Source: Betaproteobacteria bacterium
Lineage (GTDB): Bacteria; Pseudomonadota; Gammaproteobacteria; Burkholderiales; SG8-41
Direction: 5' to 3'
NCBI GenBank assembly: GCA_021732805.1
Contig: JAKFUJ010000201.1
Span: 1-10,893 of the forward strand
DNA length: 10,893 nt
In this document: piece by piece, positions 5,966 through 10,893 of the stretch
How positions within the stretch are numbered: the stretch's first letter is position 1
Layout of the letters: each line of letters begins with the position of its first letter
The notes under the pieces: model-generated
The model's database searches: none
What the model saw: the letters and a program-made list of their open reading frames with translations, nothing else
What the model was told of the DNA's origin: nothing
Program-made: the position numbers and the translations under genes

Positions 5966-6934
5966 TCAATCCAGCCGGACGTTGGCCTGTTTCGCGACCG
6001 AGCGCCACTTGGTGATTTCGGCTTTCAGATATTGCGCGAATTCTTCCGGTGTCGAGCCGACGATATCGGCGCCGAGACCGCTGAGTTTTTCACTTATGTC
6101 AGGCAGCTTCAGGATGCGCAATATCTCGGCATTGAGTGTTGCGATGACCGGTTTGGGCGTGCCGGCAGGGGCCATCACGCCGCCCCAGGAAACCGACTCG
6201 TAGTTCGGGAAACCGGATTCGGCGACCGTGGCGGTATCGGGCAATGACGAGACCCGTTTTTTGGGCGTGACCGCGACAGCCTTCAGGCGTCCCGATTTGA
6301 CATGCGCGATCGCGGCAAGCACCGTCGGCAGCGCGAATTGAATCTGCCCGCCCATGACGTCGGTCAGCGCGGGCGCGTCCCCTTTGTAGGGAATCGCGCC
6401 GATGTCGATGCCGGCCATGCCTTTGAGCATTTCCATCGCGAGGTGGTTGGCGGAGCCGTTGCCGCCGTTGCCGTATTTCGTCTGGCCGGGTCTGGATTTT
6501 GCGAGGGCGATCATTTGCTGCAGATTGCTGACGCCAATTGACGCGTTGGCGACGATGACCTGCGGCACGATGGTGGTCAGTGTCACGGGGGCGAAACTTT
6601 TTTCGGCGTCGTAGGGGAGTTTTGAATAAACGCCGGGATTGATCGCATTGGGCCCCAGATTCGCCATTAGTATGGTGTAGCCGTCGCCGGTGGCCTTGCT
6701 GACGAGATCCAGCGCGATGATGCCGTTGGCGCCGGGGCGATTGTCAATAACCACTTGCTGTCCCCAGGTTTCAGTCATTTTGATGCCCAGCAGCCGGGCG
6801 GTGACATCCGAAGCGCCTCCCGGCGGGTAGGGAATGACGAAGCGTATGGGTTTGACCGGATAATTCTGCACTGATGCGGCCGCGCAGGTGACGTACAGCA
6901 ACGACGCAATTATGAAAAAAACAGTTTTTTTCAT
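5966..6934 (-). CDS. TTT periplasmic substrate-binding protein (Bug/TctC family), receptor 1
   Basis: Periplasmic receptor that binds carboxylated small molecules for tripartite tricarboxylate transporters. It has 322 residues, standard length. The signal peptide is MKKTVFFIIASLLYVTCAAA, with cleavage likely after A20. The mature start YPVKPIRFVIPYPPGGASD (25-43) is the family hallmark; the Pro-Pro-Gly-Gly-x-x-Asp loop contacts the ligand carboxylate. IDNRPGANG (63-71), GDGYTILMA (83-91), PYKGDAPALTDVMGGQIQ (182-199) and the late GFPNYE and STPEEFAQY segments are all typical. ATG 6934 is chosen because GGAGG stands 4 nt upstream and the signal peptide starts there; further in-frame sequence reaches 7009. 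The first 23 nt of the gene form a perfect palindrome (see separate entry). It lies 32 nt after receptor 2. No TctA or TctB membrane genes are nearby, so the permease is encoded elsewhere. Confidence 0.94.
   Translation of the reverse strand: MKKTVFFIIASLLYVTCAAASVQNYPVKPIRFVIPYPPGGASDVTARLLGIKMTETWGQQVVIDNRPGANGIIALDLVSKATGDGYTILMANLGPNAINPGVYSKLPYDAEKSFAPVTLTTIVPQVIVANASIGVSNLQQMIALAKSRPGQTKYGNGGNGSANHLAMEMLKGMAGIDIGAIPYKGDAPALTDVMGGQIQFALPTVLAAIAHVKSGRLKAVAVTPKKRVSSLPDTATVAESGFPNYESVSWGGVMAPAGTPKPVIATLNAEILRILKLPDISEKLSGLGADIVGSTPEEFAQYLKAEITKWRSVAKQANVRLD
6912..6934 (-). repeat. Perfect 23-bp palindrome covering the receptor 1 start codon
   Basis: Arms ATGAAAAAAAC (6912-6922) and GTTTTTTTCAT (6924-6934) are exact reverse complements around one base (6923). 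In the mRNA the start AUG and codons 2-4 can pair with codons 5-8 as a 10-bp stem with a 3-nt loop. The Shine-Dalgarno stays outside. It also contains A7 and T7 runs. The palindrome is seen directly; any regulatory effect is inferred. Confidence 0.85.
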
Positions 6935-6938
6935 GAAG

Positions 6939-6943
6939 CCTCC
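6939..6943 (-). promoter_or_regulatory. Shine-Dalgarno of receptor 1
   Basis: GGAGG on the minus strand, 4 nt before the ATG at 6934-6932. It decides the start against the longer in-frame reading from 7009. Confidence 0.8.
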
Positions 6944-6966
6944 GCTGGTAATTTTGGGCTGTTGAG

Positions 6967-7941
6967 TCAGTTCACTTTGGCGCCCGAGACTTTGACGAGT
7001 TTGCCCCATTTCTCGTATTCAGACTGGATGAACTGGCCCAGTTCCTCGGGTGTGCTGGTCGCGATGTTGAATCCCTGCGCGGCGATTTTGTCGCGGGTCG
7101 CGGGTTCACGCAGGATTTTCGCGATCTCGCTGTTCAGTTGTGCCACGATGTCCTTCGCAATATTCGCCGGCCCCACGATGGCGACCCAGTTGCCGAGCTC
7201 GAACCCCGGAAATCCGGCCTCGATCATGGTCGTGACATCGGGCAGTACCGGATCGCGTTTGGCGCTGGTGACCGCAAGTGCACGCATTTTGCCCGCACGT
7301 ACGAGCGGCACCAGTTCGGGCATGTTCTGAAACAGCAGTTCGATGTGGCCGGCCATCAGATCGACCGCGGCCGGCCCGCCGCCCTTGTACGGCACATGGG
7401 CCAGATCTTTCGCGCCGTAGCCGCGCAGCATCTCGGCGGCGAGGTGCCCTGGCGTGCCGATGCCGGCGGAGCCGTAATTCAGCTTGCCGGTTCGGGAGAG
7501 TGTAATCACATCCTTCGGACCCCTGGCCGGGACTACCGGATGAGCGGCCAGCAGCAGCGGGATATCCGCGATTTTGATGATGGGCGTGAAATCCTTGCGC
7601 ACGTCGTAGCCGAGTTTCGGAAACAGTGTGGCGTTGATGGCGTGCGTTGCACTGATATTGCCGAAGGTGTAGCCGTCAGCGGCAGCCCTTGCCACCGCTT
7701 CGGCGCCGATGTTGGCGCCGCCGCCCGGACGGTTGTCGATGAGGACTGTTGCGCCCATGACCTCGGTCATGCGCGCACCGATGATGCGCGCAATGATGTC
7801 GTTGGAGCCGCCCGGCGGGAACGAGATGATGTAGCGGAACGGTTTTGCCGGGAATTTCTGCGCCTGCAATGGCGGCGCGATGGTGAGCAGGCCGATGGTT
7901 ACCGCAACAATGAATACCGCCTGCAAGGGTTGTTTGGACAT
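6967..7941 (-). CDS. TTT periplasmic substrate-binding protein (Bug/TctC family), receptor 2
   Basis: Second periplasmic receptor of the same family, 324 residues. The signal peptide spans 1-27 with a likely LQA cleavage site before QKFPAKPFRYIISFPPGGSND (28-48), the diagnostic N-terminal motif and ligand loop. LIDNRPGGGANIGAE (67-81), ADGYTFGNIS, HVPYKGGGPAAVDLMAGHI and EAGFPGFE are family segments. It is a clearly diverged paralogue of receptor 1: the two loops differ (GGSND against GGASD), so they may bind different ligands. The start has a strong GGAGGAG Shine-Dalgarno. It lies 44 nt after the class II aldolase-family gene and 32 nt before receptor 1. Without TctA/TctB alongside, it may work with a distant permease or as a sensor, both known for Bug proteins. 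Confidence 0.94.
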   Translation of the reverse strand: MSKQPLQAVFIVAVTIGLLTIAPPLQAQKFPAKPFRYIISFPPGGSNDIIARIIGARMTEVMGATVLIDNRPGGGANIGAEAVARAAADGYTFGNISATHAINATLFPKLGYDVRKDFTPIIKIADIPLLLAAHPVVPARGPKDVITLSRTGKLNYGSAGIGTPGHLAAEMLRGYGAKDLAHVPYKGGGPAAVDLMAGHIELLFQNMPELVPLVRAGKMRALAVTSAKRDPVLPDVTTMIEAGFPGFELGNWVAIVGPANIAKDIVAQLNSEIAKILREPATRDKIAAQGFNIATSTPEELGQFIQSEYEKWGKLVKVSGAKVN

Positions 7942-7945
7942 GATG

Positions 7946-7952
7946 CTCCTCC
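7946..7952 (-). promoter_or_regulatory. Shine-Dalgarno of receptor 2, overlapped by an out-of-frame ATG
   Basis: GGAGGAG precedes the ATG at 7941-7939 by 4 nt. A second ATG at 7954-7952 shares its last G with this site and opens another frame that stays open for about 90 codons inside the receptor gene. The signal peptide shows that 7941 is the real start. Confidence 0.75.
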
Positions 7953-7985
7953 ATGGGTAATATTTATCTAATTGTTTTTAAAGGT

Positions 7986-8747
7986 TTATTTATTAAAACC
8001 CGGATAATGCTGTTCAACCAGCGCGAGTCCCGCAATCCAGTCGCGACTGGTCCTGTCGTATTGCCCGGGTTGACCAAATTGGCGAGCACGTTCCTCACAC
8101 AGCGGGCGCGCCGGCGTGACCAGTTCCGTGTTCCCGGCGAGCGCTCCGATCTGGGCACGGCAGGCCAGTTCCAGAAAATGATGCTGGATGTAGACCTCGG
8201 GGATGCTTTTGCCGCAGACCACTGCACCGTGATTGCGCAGGATCATCAGCCATTGATCGCCCATGGCGCTGGCGAGCCTTGCCGCGCCTTCTTTTGAGGC
8301 GTCATCGCCGTCGTAATCGTAGTAGGCGATGCGGTCATGAAAACGCATCGCCTGCTGAGTCAGCATCAGCAGGCCGTGTTTTTGCGCCGACACCGCCAGG
8401 TTGGCCGGCGAGTGCGTGTGCAACACGGCTTCGATGCCCGGGCGCTGGCGCAACACCGCGCCGTGAATGTTGTAGGCGGAAGGCGCGGCCAAGTAGGGCG
8501 ACTCCAGTACCTGATTGCCGTCGAGGTCGTATTTGACGAGATTGGACGCCGTGACCTGTTCCATGAACACAGTCGCCGGTTTGACCAGAAAATGCGACGG
8601 ATTGTCCGGCAGGCGTACGGAAATGTGGTTATAGGTCAGATCGACGAACACGAAATGTGCGACCAGCCGGTGTGCCGCTGCCAGTTCGCAACGCAATTGC
8701 CACTCGATTTCACTGACCTGCTCGCGAACATTGAGTGTCGTGCGCAT
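7986..8747 (-). CDS. Class II aldolase/adducin-family protein
   Basis: Metal-dependent cytosolic enzyme fold of the fuculose-phosphate aldolase/adducin superfamily, 253 residues. Motifs are NHIS (40-43, phosphate/substrate loop position), HTHSP (110-114) and RNHGAVVCG (171-179). H110, H112 and H173 are the expected zinc ligands, spaced exactly like His92, His94 and His155 of E. coli FucA. The FucA catalytic acid Glu73, 19 residues before the first ligand, falls on Ala91 here, with His95 close by. Classical aldol cleavage is therefore doubtful; a related decarboxylase, epimerase or hydrolase-like reaction on a hydroxy acid is possible. The start ATG lies 3 nt after the stop of the DapA-like gene and has no good Shine-Dalgarno of its own, so translation is probably coupled. 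The family is sure; the reaction is not. Confidence 0.9.
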   Translation of the reverse strand: MRTTLNVREQVSEIEWQLRCELAAAHRLVAHFVFVDLTYNHISVRLPDNPSHFLVKPATVFMEQVTASNLVKYDLDGNQVLESPYLAAPSAYNIHGAVLRQRPGIEAVLHTHSPANLAVSAQKHGLLMLTQQAMRFHDRIAYYDYDGDDASKEGAARLASAMGDQWLMILRNHGAVVCGKSIPEVYIQHHFLELACRAQIGALAGNTELVTPARPLCEERARQFGQPGQYDRTSRDWIAGLALVEQHYPGFNK

Positions 8748-8750
8748 GAG

Positions 8751-9689
8751 CTAGGCCGCTTTCTGGTCGAGCATTCCCGCGGCCTTCAATACCTTGGCAA
8801 TTTTTGCCCGCGTAGCCTCATCGGGCTGTTTGGTCGGCGGGCGTACCGCAGCCGATTTGAGCCGCCCGGCCATGACCATCGCCAGTTTCATGCGCGCGTG
8901 CGCATCACCGGTCGGTTCGCCCATGCCGTAGACGATGTCTTTGAGTGGATTGATGCGTTCCTGGCAGGCCATGGCACGTTTGAGATCTCCGGCCTTGACT
9001 GCCTCTGCCAGTTCCAGAATCAGTTCGGGAATGAATGAAGCGAAGCCGAGCAGGCCGCCATCGACACCCTGCACCATAGAGGCCAGCAGATATTCGTCGT
9101 GACAGGTGAGTACCGCTTTGTGTGGGGCTGCTTCGCGGATGGCCTGGATGTCGCACGCATACTTGTTCATTTCGCGGGTGCCGACCTTGAATAGTTTGAC
9201 GTGTTTCAGCCGGGCCAGACCGGCGAGGGTTTCCAGCGAGTAGGAGGCTCGCGTCCACGACGGATAGACATGTACCGCAAGATCAAGTCCGCTGGCCTCG
9301 CCGATGGCGGCAAAATAATCGACCACGTGCTCGCCGCGCATGCCGAAACGCAGCCAGTGATGCGGCGGCATGATGTCAAGTCCGGTGGCGCCGGCTGCTT
9401 TCTGTTGTAACGCCTGTTCCACCGCTTCGGTGATACCTTCGGCGGTGACCGCCGAAATCACCGGAACCTTGCCCTTTACTTCATCGGCGACGATGCGTGT
9501 CACTTCGGCGCGCTCCTTCGTCGTCAGACTGAACACGTCGCCGGTATGGCCATTGGTCATCAGTGCAGCGATACCCTTGAATCCGGCCAGCCATTGCGCC
9601 ACGCGGCGCAATTCCATCTCGTCAATCGTGAGATCGGGCTTTAACGGCAATGGCAGGGCGGGAATGATGCCTTTGTAGTCAGCGTTCAT
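8751..9689 (-). CDS. DapA (dihydrodipicolinate synthase)-superfamily lyase/aldolase
   Basis: Class I (Schiff-base) TIM-barrel enzyme of the N-acetylneuraminate lyase/DapA superfamily, 312 residues from the ATG at 9689. The N-terminal GIIPALPLPL strand is typical. NGHTGDVFSLTTKER (46-60) replaces the GTTGE loop. GLDIMPPHHW (103-112) fits the PYY/PPY strand. KLFKVGTRE (165-173) places the Schiff-base lysine at K168. GVDGGLLGFASF (208-219) matches the GxxGxIS segment. The DapA YNVP catalytic Tyr motif reads HVYP (140-143), with Tyr shifted and His in its place, so lysine synthesis is unlikely. Dehydratase or aldolase activity on a sugar acid or oxo acid is more plausible. The AAAGGAA Shine-Dalgarno fixes the start over in-frame sequence reaching 9797. 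It lies second in the operon, 37 nt after the IclR gene. Confidence 0.9.
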   Translation of the reverse strand: MNADYKGIIPALPLPLKPDLTIDEMELRRVAQWLAGFKGIAALMTNGHTGDVFSLTTKERAEVTRIVADEVKGKVPVISAVTAEGITEAVEQALQQKAAGATGLDIMPPHHWLRFGMRGEHVVDYFAAIGEASGLDLAVHVYPSWTRASYSLETLAGLARLKHVKLFKVGTREMNKYACDIQAIREAAPHKAVLTCHDEYLLASMVQGVDGGLLGFASFIPELILELAEAVKAGDLKRAMACQERINPLKDIVYGMGEPTGDAHARMKLAMVMAGRLKSAAVRPPTKQPDEATRAKIAKVLKAAGMLDQKAA

Positions 9690-9726
9690 GGTTGTTCCTT
9701 TCGGGATGGAAGGTTGTTTTAAAGAG

Positions 9727-10575
9727 TCAGGCAGCGGCGGGCGCATGCTGAATCGTGCCTCTGGCTTCGAACGCGCGTGCGATGGCACGGGCGGCATCGA
9801 GCAGGGGGGCTGTTGCGACTTTCTGGAACTGCGGCAACGGCATGCGCAGGCTGGGCGCGGCTACGCTGACTGCGGCAACCGGCCAACCATCCTTGTCCAG
9901 CACCGGTGCGGCCAGCACGCGCAGTCCCGGCACCACATCCTGATCCGACAAGGCCCAGCCGTTGTGTCGTACTTTCGTCAGTTGTTTGAGAATTTCGGGT
10001 ATCGCCGTCAGCGTTGCCGGAGTGAGTTTCAAGCGCGGTCGCAATTCGAGAATTCGCTTTTGCTCGGTAGCCGGCAGCCAGGCAAGAAGTGCGTGTCCGA
10101 TGGCCGAGTAGTAGGCCGGCACGCGGGAGCCGATGCGTACATCGACGCCCAGTCGCGTCAGCCCCGCCTGTACCCGTTCTACATAGACAATCTCGCCGCC
10201 TTCGAGCGCTCCCAGGCTGGCCGCCTCGTTGACGTTGCCCACCAGCGAGCGCAGCACCGGCCGCGCGATATCACGCAATTCCATGCGCGCGATCGCATTG
10301 AAGCCGAGATCGAGTGTCTTCAGTGAAAGACGAAAGCGACGCGAGTTGTCGATGCGGATCACGTAGCCCAGCATGACCAGGGTATTGAGCAGCCGGAACG
10401 CCGTTGCGTTATCGAGACCGGCGCGGCGCGCGGCTTCAGCCAGGGTCAGTTCCGGGTCGAGGGCGTTGAAGGCCTCGAGTATGCGAAAGCCTTTGGCCAG
10501 TGATTGCACGATATTCTTCGGATCGTGCGATTCGGTGAGATGGGGCATGCGTACCGGGTTGAAGTCGAACATCAT
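9727..10575 (-). CDS. IclR-family transcriptional regulator
   Basis: Effector-responsive regulator, probably of its own operon and perhaps of the divergent gene. It has 282 residues from the ATG at 10575. The winged helix-turn-helix spans about 21-85: NIVQSLAKGFRILEAF (21-36), LTLAEAARRAGLDNATAFRLLNTLVMLGYV (43-72, recognition helix in its second half). The effector domain (about 95-270) shows VYVERVQ (130-136), GSRVPAYYSAIGHALLAWL (149-167) and GLRVLAAPVLDKDGWPVAAVSVAAP (217-241), the IclR hallmark. The start is uncertain: ATGs at 10575, 10572 and 10548 and an in-frame extension to 10635 are possible, and none has a clear Shine-Dalgarno. The far-upstream start would overlap the candidate promoter. 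It is the first gene of the six-gene run. The bound effector is unknown. Confidence 0.92.
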   Translation of the reverse strand: MMFDFNPVRMPHLTESHDPKNIVQSLAKGFRILEAFNALDPELTLAEAARRAGLDNATAFRLLNTLVMLGYVIRIDNSRRFRLSLKTLDLGFNAIARMELRDIARPVLRSLVGNVNEAASLGALEGGEIVYVERVQAGLTRLGVDVRIGSRVPAYYSAIGHALLAWLPATEQKRILELRPRLKLTPATLTAIPEILKQLTKVRHNGWALSDQDVVPGLRVLAAPVLDKDGWPVAAVSVAAPSLRMPLPQFQKVATAPLLDAARAIARAFEARGTIQHAPAAA

Positions 10576-10606
10576 GAATTCGGAATGCGAACTTTTATTT
10601 GATTTA

Positions 10607-10635
10607 AGTGTTGCAAGCCGACCCGTGACTGTCAA
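10607..10635 (-). promoter_or_regulatory. Candidate promoter and operator of the IclR catabolic operon
   Basis: On the minus strand a perfect -35 TTGACA (10635-10630) is followed after 17 nt by AACACT (10612-10607), a poor -10 at 3 of 6. A strong -35 with a weak -10 suits an activated or regulated promoter. An imperfect inverted repeat ACTTTTA (10591-10597) / TTTAAGT (10603-10609), 5 of 7 paired, overlaps the -10 and could be an IclR-type operator. Sequence matches are direct; function is inferred. Confidence 0.5.
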
Positions 10636-10684
10636 GCGACCTTCTGCGACGGTGCTGTGCGTCAGGAGGCAGGAAGCCTTCGCC

Positions 10685-10690
10685 TATAAT
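10685..10690 (+). promoter_or_regulatory. Perfect TATAAT -10 box ahead of the divergent right-edge gene
   Basis: TATAAT lies 63 bp before the ATG at 10754, in the right orientation. No TTGACA-like -35 is found 16-18 bp upstream and there is no extended TGn. The surrounding spacer (10690-10753) is markedly AT-rich and contains AATATC twice (10730-10735, 10746-10751). Confidence 0.4.
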
Positions 10691-10753
10691 TCAGAAAATC
10701 CGCGGCAGGGCAGGTGCCCAGTGTCAAATAATATCATTTAAAATCAATATCTT

Positions 10754-10893
10754 ATGATTAACACTTTGCTGCGGATCGGCGGCGGCCTGATGTTCACGAT
10801 GTGCAGCCTGCAGTTGTTAGCGGCGGGTATCACGGTACGCGACGTCACTTACCGTAACGGTGATATTGAAGTCGGCGCCAGGCTCTATCTGCC
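10754..10893 (+). CDS. Exported protein, N-terminal fragment, possible alpha/beta hydrolase
   Basis: A reading frame opens at ATG 10754 and runs off the right edge after 46 codons. The first 25 residues (MINTLLRIGGGLMFTMCSLQ, then LLAAG) look like a Sec signal peptide with one basic residue before the hydrophobic core. The next stretch, VRDVTYRNGDIEVGARLYLP, resembles the first two beta-strands of secreted alpha/beta hydrolases (dienelactone hydrolase or prolyl-oligopeptidase-like), which often read V-x-F-x-S-G-D-x-x-L-x-G-x-L-x-x-P. The catalytic Ser-Asp-His residues are beyond the window, so the family is only a guess. ATGs at 10790 and 10799 are alternative starts. It is divergent from the IclR operon, with 178 bp between start codons, so it may be part of the same regulon. 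Confidence 0.5.
   Translation, partial: MINTLLRIGGGLMFTMCSLQLLAAGITVRDVTYRNGDIEVGARLYL

Noticed and set aside
7138..7971. 277-codon plus-strand frame opposite receptor 2
   Set aside because: Composition (Arg/His/Asp-rich, no core) is typical of an antisense shadow; the receptor call is secure.
7983..8000. AT-rich hairpin (GGTTT / AAACC) at the end of the class II aldolase-family gene
   Set aside because: Only a 5-bp stem with no T-run in the direction of transcription; unlikely to terminate within the operon.
8751..9689. Reading the DapA-like gene as the lysine-pathway dapA, because dapB is nearby
   Set aside because: It is in a separate operon on the other strand with transport and catabolic genes, and the YNVP and GTTGE motifs are changed.
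4957..10619. TTGCAAGCC present at both ends of the operon (4957-4965 and 10611-10619)
   Set aside because: A 9-mer shared across 5.6 kb is close to chance, with no extended identity to suggest attachment sites or an element boundary.
1..10893. Search for defence, phage, CRISPR, IS or RNA-gene signatures
   Set aside because: No repeat-spacer pattern, transposase, integrase, toxin-antitoxin pair or tRNA-like fold was seen; gene space is almost filled by metabolic and housekeeping genes.

Overview
The window looks like a chromosomal segment of a betaproteobacterium, most likely Burkholderiales, with moderately high GC. Two things point there. The housekeeping order hrcA / nadK-recN / fur / bamE-dapB is, from memory, the order found in that group. 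The right half also carries two Bug/TctC-type tripartite tricarboxylate transporter (TTT) receptors, a family greatly expanded in Burkholderiales. No searches could be run, so all family calls rest on motifs read in the translations.

Left half (1-4881) is conserved core. The 5' part of hrcA (heat-shock repressor) runs leftward off the edge. Its leader holds a degenerate CIRCE operator, so hrcA probably represses itself. nadK (NAD kinase) and recN (SMC-like DNA-repair ATPase) run rightward, 19 bp apart. fur (ferric uptake regulator) converges on recN. fur is divergent from bamE (outer-membrane assembly lipoprotein), and bamE overlaps dapB (lysine/peptidoglycan pathway) by 4 bp.

4882-5025 is a short non-coding boundary where the core block ends and a catabolic block begins.

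Right half (5026-10575) is one leftward run of six tightly spaced genes, read from 10575 down: IclR-family regulator, DapA-superfamily lyase, class II aldolase/adducin-family protein, two successive periplasmic TTT receptors, and a 3-hydroxyacyl-CoA dehydrogenase-family oxidoreductase. Gaps are 37, 3, 44, 32 and 1 nt, so this is almost certainly one operon. The likely logic is capture of an extracellular organic acid, oxidation of a hydroxyl group, and carbon-carbon cleavage or dehydration, under an effector-responsive IclR regulator. The substrate is unknown. No TctA/TctB membrane subunits are present. The DapA-like and class II aldolase-like enzymes both depart from their families' textbook active sites, which makes this operon the part most worth attention.

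Right edge: a divergent gene starts at about 10754 and encodes an exported protein, possibly an alpha/beta hydrolase, cut off by the window. I saw no CRISPR array, tRNA, rRNA, transposase, integrase or recognisable defence system.
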